From positions 1 to 29,539 of IMG/VR virus record IMGVR_UViG_3300041809_000283: a DNA stretch of 29,539 nucleotides; one strand, written 5' to 3'. The translations under genes were made by a program, and so were the position numbers. Source of the stretch: a virus. Position 1 is the first letter of the stretch. Each line of letters begins with the position of its first letter. The notes under the pieces were generated by a model that saw only the letters and a program-made list of their open reading frames with translations, was not told the DNA's origin and made no database searches. Below, piece by piece: positions 9,136 through 18,451 of the stretch.

Positions 9136-10158
9136 ATGCTAACTTTGGGACAATGTAAAACGTCAGACATCGCCAATGTTGCCAGTGTCAACGTGAACGA
9201 CCCGGAATTCGCTCAAAAGATCAACTCCGCCGTTGAGATGCTGATGGATTTGGCTCCTGACGCCGGATGGTGGGGGCAGGTTGAATCCATGAATGGGCTG
9301 GTTGCCGGCGGCAAGATAACGTGGGCGTTCAAGATTGACGCGGTTCTGGGCATGAACATCAACAACCATGCGGTTGAGCTTGCGAACCAGTGGTATTCGT
9401 TCACGCCGACGATTGGCAATTTCTCCGGGCTGGTTTCATCGGACAGATTCATTGAAAACTGGCTTTGTGGAGGCCGGCGCGAAAGCGTGGTGGAATTTTC
9501 AGGCACACAACCGATGTTTGACGGCCCTTCATTGGCTGACCCGTTTTCGATTCAGGTGACGGCGGACAATCCAGCCGACTACGGAAAGGCCGTCACCATC
9601 TACGGTCGGGACACAAACGGTCAGGAAGTGTTTTCAAACCAATTTGACGGAACGGCCAATGCGATTGTGCCGCAACGCGGATGCAAACTGATTCTTGCCG
9701 CCGTCGCCCCGGTCACGCCGAATGTTTTTTCCTCGGTTACGGCGGTGACAAAGGACATCACGATTGGCGAAGTGCGGGCGTGGAAATACACCACAGCTCC
9801 CGGAAGGCTGCTGGCCATCTGGCGCGGGTCGCAGACTTCTCCGCAGTTTTTATTCAGCCGTCTTGCCAATGTTCCGAACGACCGTTATTTTCGTTTCAGC
9901 GCATTGGTAAAATTGGGATTCGAGCCGGTGTCGCATGATTCGGATATTGTCTCGCTCGGAAACCGGGCGGCGATAAAGTCAATGGTTCAGGCAAACAAAC
10001 GGCGCGAGGCGGGAGACACCGAGGGCGCGGACGAGGCGGAAAAAGACGCCATCCGGCGGTTGAACATGGAGATGGAAACACGGTTTCCAGCCGACCAGAT
10101 ACCGATTCGGAACAGCACTTTCGGCATGGCCGAGCCAATAAGACGCAGACTATTTTAA
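9136..10158 (+). CDS. Virion structural protein (tail tubular/adaptor-type family)
   Basis: This is a 340-aa protein. Recognisable segments are VNVNDPEFAQKINSAVEMLMDLAPDAGWWG-type helices at the N-terminus, then an ITWAFKIDAVLGMNIN strand, an AVTIYGRDTNGQEVFSN segment, SVTAVTKDITIGEV, and a C-terminal AIKSMVQANKRREAGDTE helix ending in a Met/Glu-rich tail. This layout matches, from memory, a family found immediately after the nozzle-like protein in many uncultivated podoviruses, with a role comparable to a head-to-tail adaptor such as T7 gp11. A 34-nt gap precedes the start and contains no strong Shine-Dalgarno sequence. The adaptor role is inferred from order and length; being a virion protein is better supported. 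Confidence 0.7.
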   Translation: MLTLGQCKTSDIANVASVNVNDPEFAQKINSAVEMLMDLAPDAGWWGQVESMNGLVAGGKITWAFKIDAVLGMNINNHAVELANQWYSFTPTIGNFSGLVSSDRFIENWLCGGRRESVVEFSGTQPMFDGPSLADPFSIQVTADNPADYGKAVTIYGRDTNGQEVFSNQFDGTANAIVPQRGCKLILAAVAPVTPNVFSSVTAVTKDITIGEVRAWKYTTAPGRLLAIWRGSQTSPQFLFSRLANVPNDRYFRFSALVKLGFEPVSHDSDIVSLGNRAAIKSMVQANKRREAGDTEGADEAEKDAIRRLNMEMETRFPADQIPIRNSTFGMAEPIRRRLF

Positions 10159-10170
10159 CCCAATAAAATT

Positions 10171-10794
10171 ATGGCAACAGCATACAACGCATCGCCGGCA
10201 CCAACACAAGGGAATGGAGCCTTCGGACTTGTTCCAGGCCAAATCCAGACGCCGCCCTCTTTGTGGGATCAACTCAACCAGAACGTGCCGGACTACGGCG
10301 CGCTGACGACCTCCGCGACGGGCAACATTAACTCCATGCTCAATGGGCAGGTGTCGCCATCAACGATGACGAACCTTTCAAACCAGGCGGCGGCGCGCGG
10401 CATATCGCTTGGCCAGCCGAACAGCCCGATGTCAAACGTGATTGGTCTTAACCTGCTTGGAACCACCAGTGAAGGATTGCAGCAGCAAGGATTGACGGAT
10501 TACAACTCATTCACCGGCACGGCGGGCGGATTGCAGGAAAGTCCAGATACCATGGCGAACATCGCCAACATCAACTCGATAAATGCGGCTGCGCCCAACC
10601 CGTCATCGGCGGCGGCTTATTCAAAATCGCTTTTCGATGAACAGTTGGCTGCCGCGAATCCAAATCCGTATGCGGTTGGAGCAATAAATCCGGCGACCGG
10701 ACAACCCATTACTCAAGGTTGGAACTATGGCCCTCCGGCCATTACATCGCCGGGGGCCGGGTCTGCGGGATCGGCGCAGTATTACATTCGATAA
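10171..10794 (+). CDS. Small low-complexity virion protein
   Basis: This 207-aa protein is rich in Ala, Asn, Gln, Ser and Gly (MATAYNASPAPTQGNGAFG...). The central part holds SPSTMTNLSNQAAARGISLGQ and SNVIGLNLLGTTSEGLQQQG, which resembles a small protein encoded between the adaptor-type gene and the giant virion protein in related uncultivated phages (memory-based). It has no signal peptide, membrane helix or enzyme motif. It starts 12 nt after the previous stop, with only an AT-rich leader. By size and position it could be an inner-virion or ejection protein comparable to T7 gp14, which is inference. Confidence 0.65.
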   Translation: MATAYNASPAPTQGNGAFGLVPGQIQTPPSLWDQLNQNVPDYGALTTSATGNINSMLNGQVSPSTMTNLSNQAAARGISLGQPNSPMSNVIGLNLLGTTSEGLQQQGLTDYNSFTGTAGGLQESPDTMANIANINSINAAAPNPSSAAAYSKSLFDEQLAAANPNPYAVGAINPATGQPITQGWNYGPPAITSPGAGSAGSAQYYIR

Positions 10795-10801
10795 GGATTT
10801 T

Positions 10802-11713
10802 ATGACTTTGGCTCCGTGGCTCGACATCAACGTAAAAGACTACCTTGCGGCAATGGAAGGCGGGGCGAATGCAGGCTATCAGCAGGGCCAGCTTAAAAAC
10901 GAACAATCCAGAATTGCCGCCCAAAGCCAGGAGGCCGCCGGGCGAAACGCGGTGGAATATCAAGATGCCGTCCTGCGCCAACAAGAGCAGGCGCGACAGT
11001 TGCAGCAACAAGCACAAGAGGCTGCGGCGGCGGATTCATTGCAGCGGGACAAGTTGCAGGCGGAAACCGAACAGGCGCAACAGGCGCAACAGGCCGCAAA
11101 GGAATTGAAAGAAGCGCAGATGCAGCAGGACGCGCTCGCGCAGCAGCAGGACATGGCGTTCAAACAGGCGCAGTTGGCGCAGACAGGCGATTTGAGTCAG
11201 GAACGGGCGGACATGACCGCACAGCGCAATCAGGATTTGTCGAATTATCAATCCAGCTTGAACCAAAACCGGAGCGATTATCTGGACTGGCGGGAGCAGC
11301 AGCCGGGGAAAACCGACCCGATGGTTTTGAAACTGCAAGACGAGCTTTTCAAAGCGGATTCCAATATCAACACTTGGGCGGGACATCCTGACCAAGTTGA
11401 ATCATTCACGAAACAGCGGGATGCGATACAAGCTCAACTTGACAAACTCCAAACCCCATCGGCGAACACATCGGCGGCGGATGACTTGACCCCGGCCCCC
11501 GCACCAAGCTCGCCGTTTCAATTCAGCGGTGGAGCGGATTCGCCCGCCGCCGCCGACCTTAAATCTCCCACTGGAGCCGACCCGCTGCTTCAGGACAACA
11601 CGACTTCCAATCCCAAGGGCGTAAAAGTGAAGGACAAAAAGACCGGAAAGACGTTCCTGTATCGCGGAAATCCAGATGACATTCCAACCGATCAATACGA
11701 CATTCTTGAATAA
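10802..11713 (+). CDS. Coiled-coil, Gln/Ala-rich inner-virion protein
   Basis: This is a 303-aa protein starting MTLAPWLDINVKDYLAAMEGG; the ATG at 10802 has a good AAGGA ribosome site 5 nt upstream, so the longer frame from 10727 is rejected. Residues about 30-200 are a long coiled coil dense in Gln, Ala and Glu, with short tandem QQA units encoded by near-repeats of GCGCAACAG around 11071-11096. A Pro/Ala/Ser linker follows, and the end is charged (KGVKVKDKKTGKTFLYRGNPDDIP), resembling a small beta-strand module. It ends directly against the giant gene (TAA then ATG). By position it is probably an inner-core or ejected virion protein, or a chaperone for the giant protein. No enzymatic motif was seen. 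Confidence 0.7.
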   Translation: MTLAPWLDINVKDYLAAMEGGANAGYQQGQLKNEQSRIAAQSQEAAGRNAVEYQDAVLRQQEQARQLQQQAQEAAAADSLQRDKLQAETEQAQQAQQAAKELKEAQMQQDALAQQQDMAFKQAQLAQTGDLSQERADMTAQRNQDLSNYQSSLNQNRSDYLDWREQQPGKTDPMVLKLQDELFKADSNINTWAGHPDQVESFTKQRDAIQAQLDKLQTPSANTSAADDLTPAPAPSSPFQFSGGADSPAAADLKSPTGADPLLQDNTTSNPKGVKVKDKKTGKTFLYRGNPDDIPTDQYDILE

Positions 11714-14700
11714 ATGCCCTTTGATGCGACATTGCTTGAACCTGTTGATGAGAAGCCGAGCGGGTTTGACCCGGAATTGCTTGAGCCGGCTGCTGCTGAT
11801 TTTCCTCCTGATGAAAACATCGCTCCGTTGTTGAATCGGGTGTTGGATTCGAGAAACCGCCCTCCCGACCTTCCGGTGCCGGGACTTGCAAAGCAAATCT
11901 GGCAGGGTTTGACCAGTCCAATAACGCCGGAAGGCGAACCGTGGTCGCCAGCGAATGAATTGAAGGAAATTGGAAACCGAATTTCAAAGCCTTTGCCGGG
12001 GATTCATCCGATACAACCCGTGGAAATAAAACACGATGATGGAATTTTATCATCGGCTGCGAAGGAGGCTTACAATCTGGCAATCGGCATACCGAATTTT
12101 ATTGCCACACCATCGGGATTAGCTACTGCGGCGACTGGCGGCTCCGGTGGAACAATCGCCAAAGCGATTCCCGCCGTGTTCAGCGCACAGGCATGGCAGC
12201 AGGCCGGTGAAACCCTTTTGAACCTGATTCCGAACTGGCACAAGTTGTCCACGCCGGAAAAGACGAAGGCTATTGTTGACGTTGGCGGAAACGCCATATT
12301 TGCGGGATTGATGCAGAAAGGCGGGACACCCAAAGTCGAACCATTTGAAGAACCTCCCATTGCAGGCGCGTCTTTGAAGATGCCAGCGGGAGCGAAACCA
12401 ATTTCTCAACCCGAAGTTGAGGCCACGAAAAACGCTCCGGCGGCGGCTGCTGTGACGGCACCGCCGGAGCAATCGGCCCCGGAACCGGCCCAAGCTCCTG
12501 CTCCCGCGCCTTCAGCGGCTCCGGCTGGCCCGGCGGCTTCTCCAGAACCTCTTGGTCTGAATCGGCCATCCGTTCAAAATCCAGCATTGCGCCGTCTGTC
12601 TGATGATGAGTTTGACGCTGAATTTCGAGCGGCAAAAAGCGCAGTCAATGAGGCAGAAAAAGGAATGGACGAAGGCGATGAATTGACCCCGCAGCGGAGA
12701 AAAGCCATTGGCGCAATTCAAGACCGATGGGAGGCGGCAGACTTGGAACGATTTCGCCGCAACGTGAAGGACACCGTTCCAGAGGATTTGTTTTTCAAGC
12801 TCAAAGACATGGCGAGCAACGCCGTTAAGTTTGGGCCGGAAAGCAGCCTGCATCAAAAGGCCAGAATCATCATGGACGAACTGGCGCGGCAAGGCGCAAC
12901 GCCGGAACAAATGTTGGCGGGAATAAAACTTTCGTCCCCTGATGCCGCCGAAGTATTCAAGGCGGATTTAGAGGACATCAAGAAACTGGCTCAAGCCCAC
13001 GGCGGAGCATCGGAAGATTTGACTCCGGCACAGAAGCTGGTCGAGGCTCGAAACAAGGCCGAGCAAAAGCGTATCGCGGACGAGTTCAAGGCGAAGCAAG
13101 GGAAGCCCGCTGCTCCGGCACAGGCGGGGGTGAAATCTCCAACGGGAATGTCGCCGGATGAATACAACGCCGATGTTGCTAAAAATCCGCGCCATGAAAC
13201 TTTTGTGTTGCCGGGAAAAATCACCGGCTTGTCTGTCTCGCCGGGATTGGATGCTTCTGGTGGAAAATACGCCACACCAAAGGTCAATCCAGATACCTTC
13301 ATTGTGTCGGACGGAACGGGCAGCACTCAAAAGCCATACAAGACCTACCCAATGTCGAAATGGGCGGAAGTGGTTGGAAAATTATCCACCGGCAGAGAGT
13401 CAATTTCTTGGCGCAATTACAATCGTGGAAAACCCACCCCCTCCCCCGTTGCGCCAGCGGCGAAAGAGCCTGCCGTCAAGACGGAGGGGAAGGCTGATGA
13501 AGATTATCGGATGCAACACCGTCCGAACAGCGAAGGCCCACCGGCGCATGATTTGCTTTCAACCGACCTTGCGCCAAGAGACATTTACGACCGTCCAGAT
13601 TTCTACACTGGCGAACCCGGAAGCGTTGGTTACAAGGAAAGTGTTGCCGCGCTTCGCAAGATTCGGGGCAAGCCTGATGCGACCGTGACGGTTTATCGCG
13701 CCTCACCAAAGAACACGCTGAACGAAGGCGATTGGATTTCATTCTCGAAAGCATATTCAAAGCAGCACGGCATGGCTGATGACCCCTCTTCCGATGTTCC
13801 CGTTCATGCGTTCAAAGTGAAGGCCAAAGATGTCCGGTGGGCCGGTGATACGCTTGAAGAATTTGGTTATTATCCATCGAAAGAGCCTGCCGTCCAGACG
13901 GAGGGGAAGGCGGAATTATCCAACGACGATATTTACACCACGCAAGTCAAAGGGCGCGGCGAAATGTTTGCCGTTCCTTCGCCCGAAAATCTCAAGAGCG
14001 GAAAGCGTGGATTTGGAGACGGCATATTTTCAACTCGTGCCGAGGCTGAAAAGCACATCGAGGTCACGAACCGAATCAATAAGGCGAACGCGGAGAGTAG
14101 GGCGAAGGCACTTGCGGACAAGCAGGCGGCGGAATCGGCTCAAGCTGTCAAGGACGCGCCTGTAAATGAATACCTTGACGCGCTCGGTCAAAATCCAATG
14201 CAGCGAGCCAAGTTGAAAAGTGTTCTGTCGGCGGAGGCTGCTAAAAACGCATCGAGCGGGAAACAGTATCTCGGAAATCGTGCGGCAATTGTGCGCCAAA
14301 TGCTCCAAGACGGCTACGAGCCGAGGACCGAGGAGGTCCAAGCCATCAAAGAGCCAACGCGCACGCAATTCAATCGGATGGACGGCAAACAGCAGGCCGA
14401 TTTTGAACGCCGTAAAAAGGAAGCGGGGACGAAAACTGAATACACACTAGCCCTGCCTGACGGTTCAAACTTCGTGGTTACGAAGGCTGAACACGATTAC
14501 GCGACATGGCTGAAATCGAAAGCCCAGCCCAAGCCCGCCGAGACGACGGGGAAGGCTCCAAAAATCAATGAGCCTTTCGCTCGCAAGGGTGACTATGAGT
14601 TTGGTTTGTTCACTGGGAATTTACCAGAACGCTCAGACATGGTTTCTGTTGGGATGCGTCGCGCCGGTTCGACTGGCCCATTTGAAAGCGGCGGTTACGG

Positions 14701-17700
14701 CAACAACGTCAGCAAGGAACGAATCATGCAGCGTTGGGCAGAGATTGAAGCACAGCGCGGCGGTGACATTGAATATCTTCACCCAAAGGCAAAAGAGATT
14801 TACGAAGCCGAAGCCGCAGACTTGGCGAAACGCACGGCAGAGAAAGAAGCCACAGAAAAGGCCAAGCGCGATGCTGACGAGAAGAAGCACAACGATTGGC
14901 GCGAGTATTCCGATGCCGTCAAAGCCGTTGAAATTCCGACTGGCAAGAAAACCACGATTTCAGTTCCCTCAAAAGAAGGTCCAGCAGTCAGCCTTACGGG
15001 AACGCGATACGGAGACTGGTTTATCAGCAAGAAAGAAGGACGTTTTGAGAATGAGCCGTATCGCATCACTCACGTTAAATCTGGCGTTGGTCTTTGCGGT
15101 TTTTCGAGTTTGTCACAGGCAAAGGATTTCGTTCGCGCCCTGATTCATGGCGACGTAAGAACCGACTGGAAAACGATTGCTGACATTCAAGGCGACAAAC
15201 CCGCGTTTGAAAAATATCAGCAAATCGGCAAAGCGTGGCAAGGTGGCGGCGATGTTCCTGAATACTTCAAGGCCAAGCAGCCCGCCGAGCAGCCCAAGCC
15301 GGGGGAGATTGGTGAGGCTCAATCAATGGGAGGAGATGTCCACCGGGATTTGACCACGAATCCGAGCGCAACGCCGACCAGCATCAAAAACGCCGTGGTT
15401 GACCAAGAGCGAGCCAAACGTGGCCTGCCAGCCGCCATGCAGCCCGCTCGCCGGTCATTCGGTGCAGTCTGGGACACTGCGATGGCCAAGATTGACCAAG
15501 ACCCAACCGTTACCGACAGGCTGCTTGCCTCACTGCGGGACAAGCCACGCGCTTTGACTGACGTTGAGGACGCATTGCTCCTCCACCGCCAGATTGAGCT
15601 TCAAAACGAATACGGAAAGACCACACGCGAGTTGGCGCAGGCTTACGACGACGCCAAAGAATTTCCAAACAGACTGGATGACGTTTCGGAATTGAGAAAC
15701 CGCGTTGCCGGTGTGAGTGATGCCTTGCTGGACATTTACGACATCGGAAAGAAATCTGGAACGGAGACAGGACGCGGATTGAACGCCCGCAAGATGATGG
15801 CGACCGAGCGTTACGAACTGTCGCAAATGGAAGTCACTAAACGCGCAGCAAATGACGGCAAGCCTTTGACCGATCAACAGCGCAAAGAAATTCAGGATTT
15901 GCACGACCGGATTGCCAAGACGCAAAAGGCGTATGACGATTACACGGCGGCGACAAATGCGCGAATTGCCGATTTGGAAACCAAACGGGCATTGGACGAG
16001 ATTTACAAAAAAGCCAATCCGCCAGTTCCGCCCCATGTCCGACTGATTGCCGACAAAATCAAAAACTATTTCGACAACCGAGCCGATGCCGCGCTGAAAC
16101 GGCTGCAAGGAAAGTCGTTTGCGTTAAGCCCGGCTGTGCTGGCCGATTTGACGGACTTGGGAGCATCCCGGATTCTGGCAAGAACGATTGATTTCGGAGA
16201 GTGGTCGGCAGAAATGGTTCAACTGTTGGGAGAAACAATCAAGCCTCACCTGAAAACGGTGTGGGACGCTTCACAGAGGGCAATAGACCGACAGGCCGGA
16301 GTTTTGGGCGGCAAGGACAAGCCGGCTGTTTCCCGCGCAGTGAAGGACATGAACCCGAAGGAGAAGCAAGCCTACATCGGGAATCAAATCGGGAAGAAGA
16401 TTGCTCGCGGAAAGCGGAACGAAATCACCAACGCCGTCCAACGACTCGCTAGAGCTATTGTCGAGGATGGCGTCAAGGACAGGAACGAACTAATTGACCG
16501 CGTTCATTCCATCCTGGTTGAGTTTGACCCGACGTTCACGCGGCGCGAGACAATGGACGCCATTTCCGGTTACGGTGATTTCAAGCAACTCACCAAAGAC
16601 CAGATTTCCGTTGAACTGCGCGACCTAAAAGGCCAGATGCAGCAGGTGGCCAAGTTGGAGGACATGCAGGCGGGTCAACCTCCTCTGAAAACTGGCATTG
16701 AACGCCGCGCCGTCAGCGCAGAGGAAAGCAGGCTCATCAAACAGGTCAACGACGCGAAGCGAAAGTTCCAGATTCCAATCTCCGACCCATCAACCCAGTT
16801 GAGATCATCCTTGGATGAACTGAAAAAGAGGATGCAGACTCGCACGGCGGAACTTGAGCAGAAACTTTCCGATGGAGATTTTAATCCGCGTCCACATAAG
16901 CCGACAATCAAGCTGGACGCAGATGGATTGCGCTTGAAGGCGGCAAACGAGCGTGCGAAACAGGCATTTGAACACGGGTTGCAACTCGACCGTTTGAAGA
17001 ACCGGACAATGCTCGAAAAGATGCAGGACACTTTCGTTCGCTGGCGGCGTGGATTCCTGCTTTCATCCCCGATCACGCTGGCAAAACTGACGGCGGCGGC
17101 GGTTCAGCGCATGACTTTTACTCCAATAGAGGAAGCCATAGGATCGGTTTATTCAAAGGTAATTCCAAAAGTCGCTGCCAAGGCTCCGCGCGAGGGAGGT
17201 TTCAATTCTAGCGCCGAAGCGAAGGCGCTGACTCAAGCCATCACCCAGGGGATGTTGGACAGTTGGCAGACTTTGAAAACCGGACAAAGCCAGCTTGACG
17301 TTCTTTTCGGGCGGGGCCGTGAGGGCTACGTCGGGGAGCAATTCGTTCTTCCGCGTTCGTTTGCTGATTTCTTTGGTCATCTTCACGGCGCATTGAAAGC
17401 CCCTGTGAAACGCGCTGAATTTGCCCGCGCGTTTGAAAAGCGGGCGCAATCTGCGATTGCCGCCGGCGTGGACGTGTCCGATCCGATGGTTCAGACTCGG
17501 TTGATGGTTGAATCCTATAAGGACGCAAATCGCTCAATCTTCCTTCAAGACAACCGGGTTGTTTCAGCTTATCGCCGAGCGATGACGGCTTTGGAACAAA
17601 AAGACAAGGCAACTGGCCGGGTTCCAGTCGGAAGCAAAATTCTTTCAACCGCAGCAAAAACGGTTTTCCCGATTGTTCGGGTTCCGACAAACATCATCGC

Positions 17701-18403
17701 CGAGACTTTTCAATACGCAACCGGAACGGTGACAGGATCGGCGCGTCTTGCGCTGGCAATGCGAAGGGGCGTCGAACAATTAAAACCGGAGGAGGCTGAT
17801 TTAATCATGCGCGAACTGAAAAAGGGAAGCATTGGCGTTGCCGCTCTCCTTCTGGGCTATTTCAACCCCGATCTAATCGGTGGCTATTACCAGCAGGGTC
17901 AAAAGCGAGACCCAAAGGATGTCAAATATGGAAGCATGAGAATCTACGGTGAAAACATTCCAAGTTTCCTGCTTCACAATCCTTTGCTGGAAACGCTTCA
18001 AGTCGGAGCAACGGTGAGGCGAGTAGCAGATTCAAAACTTCACAAAAAGGATGAAACCGCGCAGGGCATTACGGCGGGTTTGATGGCTGGCGGTCTTGGA
18101 CTCACCGAGGAAGTTCCGTTTGTGAATGACTCGCTCGAACTGACAAAGATGTTCAATCCCACTGAACGCGGAATGTTTGCTGACGAATACGCGAAATCTC
18201 TGGTAGTTCCTCAACTGTCTCAATTCATCGCCAATCAGCAGGACAAGGACGCACAAGGCAACATCATCAAGCGCGATCCGAAAACTCTTGGGCAGCACAT
18301 TGAAACAGGAATCCCATATCTCCGAGAAAGAGTGCCGGCTAAAGTTGTGAAGTTGACCAACCCAACCTCTCGCCCAGACCGGCCACCGACGCCGAGGCCG
18401 TGA
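11714..18403 (+). CDS. Giant polyvalent (ejected) protein with ADP-ribosyltransferase-like module
   Basis: This 2229-aa protein abuts the previous stop codon, so translation is probably coupled. Residues 1-230 are a helical, weakly hydrophobic N-terminus. About 230-590 is a Pro/Ala-rich linker with helical stretches. About 595-722 is an ADP-ribosyltransferase-like cassette: VTVYRAS with R662, GDWISFSKAYSKQHG with S676/S678, and DTLEEFGYYP with E715/E716, consistent with an R-S-E arrangement. About 722-1200 holds several small alpha/beta modules (GRYG/GFG-type) joined by Lys/Pro/Ala linkers. About 1200-1750 is charged and helical. From about 1775 there is a large-polyvalent-type C-terminus (FLLSSPITLAKLTAAAVQR; SIGVAALLLGYF near 2038). 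Such proteins are thought to travel in the virion and enter the host cell. ART activity is inferred from motifs and not all contacts can be checked. Linker DNA repeats flank the ART-like cassette. Confidence 0.8.
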   Translation: MPFDATLLEPVDEKPSGFDPELLEPAAADFPPDENIAPLLNRVLDSRNRPPDLPVPGLAKQIWQGLTSPITPEGEPWSPANELKEIGNRISKPLPGIHPIQPVEIKHDDGILSSAAKEAYNLAIGIPNFIATPSGLATAATGGSGGTIAKAIPAVFSAQAWQQAGETLLNLIPNWHKLSTPEKTKAIVDVGGNAIFAGLMQKGGTPKVEPFEEPPIAGASLKMPAGAKPISQPEVEATKNAPAAAAVTAPPEQSAPEPAQAPAPAPSAAPAGPAASPEPLGLNRPSVQNPALRRLSDDEFDAEFRAAKSAVNEAEKGMDEGDELTPQRRKAIGAIQDRWEAADLERFRRNVKDTVPEDLFFKLKDMASNAVKFGPESSLHQKARIIMDELARQGATPEQMLAGIKLSSPDAAEVFKADLEDIKKLAQAHGGASEDLTPAQKLVEARNKAEQKRIADEFKAKQGKPAAPAQAGVKSPTGMSPDEYNADVAKNPRHETFVLPGKITGLSVSPGLDASGGKYATPKVNPDTFIVSDGTGSTQKPYKTYPMSKWAEVVGKLSTGRESISWRNYNRGKPTPSPVAPAAKEPAVKTEGKADEDYRMQHRPNSEGPPAHDLLSTDLAPRDIYDRPDFYTGEPGSVGYKESVAALRKIRGKPDATVTVYRASPKNTLNEGDWISFSKAYSKQHGMADDPSSDVPVHAFKVKAKDVRWAGDTLEEFGYYPSKEPAVQTEGKAELSNDDIYTTQVKGRGEMFAVPSPENLKSGKRGFGDGIFSTRAEAEKHIEVTNRINKANAESRAKALADKQAAESAQAVKDAPVNEYLDALGQNPMQRAKLKSVLSAEAAKNASSGKQYLGNRAAIVRQMLQDGYEPRTEEVQAIKEPTRTQFNRMDGKQQADFERRKKEAGTKTEYTLALPDGSNFVVTKAEHDYATWLKSKAQPKPAETTGKAPKINEPFARKGDYEFGLFTGNLPERSDMVSVGMRRAGSTGPFESGGYGNNVSKERIMQRWAEIEAQRGGDIEYLHPKAKEIYEAEAADLAKRTAEKEATEKAKRDADEKKHNDWREYSDAVKAVEIPTGKKTTISVPSKEGPAVSLTGTRYGDWFISKKEGRFENEPYRITHVKSGVGLCGFSSLSQAKDFVRALIHGDVRTDWKTIADIQGDKPAFEKYQQIGKAWQGGGDVPEYFKAKQPAEQPKPGEIGEAQSMGGDVHRDLTTNPSATPTSIKNAVVDQERAKRGLPAAMQPARRSFGAVWDTAMAKIDQDPTVTDRLLASLRDKPRALTDVEDALLLHRQIELQNEYGKTTRELAQAYDDAKEFPNRLDDVSELRNRVAGVSDALLDIYDIGKKSGTETGRGLNARKMMATERYELSQMEVTKRAANDGKPLTDQQRKEIQDLHDRIAKTQKAYDDYTAATNARIADLETKRALDEIYKKANPPVPPHVRLIADKIKNYFDNRADAALKRLQGKSFALSPAVLADLTDLGASRILARTIDFGEWSAEMVQLLGETIKPHLKTVWDASQRAIDRQAGVLGGKDKPAVSRAVKDMNPKEKQAYIGNQIGKKIARGKRNEITNAVQRLARAIVEDGVKDRNELIDRVHSILVEFDPTFTRRETMDAISGYGDFKQLTKDQISVELRDLKGQMQQVAKLEDMQAGQPPLKTGIERRAVSAEESRLIKQVNDAKRKFQIPISDPSTQLRSSLDELKKRMQTRTAELEQKLSDGDFNPRPHKPTIKLDADGLRLKAANERAKQAFEHGLQLDRLKNRTMLEKMQDTFVRWRRGFLLSSPITLAKLTAAAVQRMTFTPIEEAIGSVYSKVIPKVAAKAPREGGFNSSAEAKALTQAITQGMLDSWQTLKTGQSQLDVLFGRGREGYVGEQFVLPRSFADFFGHLHGALKAPVKRAEFARAFEKRAQSAIAAGVDVSDPMVQTRLMVESYKDANRSIFLQDNRVVSAYRRAMTALEQKDKATGRVPVGSKILSTAAKTVFPIVRVPTNIIAETFQYATGTVTGSARLALAMRRGVEQLKPEEADLIMRELKKGSIGVAALLLGYFNPDLIGGYYQQGQKRDPKDVKYGSMRIYGENIPSFLLHNPLLETLQVGATVRRVADSKLHKKDETAQGITAGLMAGGLGLTEEVPFVNDSLELTKMFNPTERGMFADEYAKSLVVPQLSQFIANQQDKDAQGNIIKRDPKTLGQHIETGIPYLRERVPAKVVKLTNPTSRPDRPPTPRP
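13461..13497 (+). repeat. Direct repeat copy 1 flanking the ART-like cassette
   Basis: This copy (from CGAAAGAGCCTGCCGTCAAG) encodes the linker KEPAVKTEGKA. It matches the copy at 13878-13914 with two mismatches over about 36 bp. The offset of 417 bp is 139 codons, so the two copies are in the same frame. Confidence 0.85.
13878..13914 (+). repeat. Direct repeat copy 2 flanking the ART-like cassette
   Basis: This is the second copy of the linker repeat, encoding KEPAVQTEGKA. Recombination with copy 1 would delete the ART-like cassette exactly in frame. A third, more diverged linker of the same kind (PAETTGKAP) lies near 14535-14560. Confidence 0.85.
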
Positions 18404-18410
18404 AATGAAA

Positions 18411-18435
18411 AACCCCGCCGGTTAAATCGGGGCTT
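18411..18435 (-). terminator. Rho-independent terminator between convergent operons
   Basis: A CCCCG/CGGGG stem (18413-18417 with 18428-18432) encloses a 10-nt loop. On the minus strand it is followed by a TTTTT run, so it terminates the leftward scaffold operon whose stop codon is at 18452. On the plus strand only a weak T-rich stretch follows, so it may partly stop the giant-gene transcript as well. Confidence 0.75.
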
Positions 18436-18451
18436 GATTTCCGTTATACAA

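Noticed and set aside
11714-18403. Virion RNA polymerase of the N4 type in the giant protein
   Set aside because: No single-subunit polymerase motifs were seen. The recognisable parts are an ART-like cassette and a polyvalent-type C-terminus.
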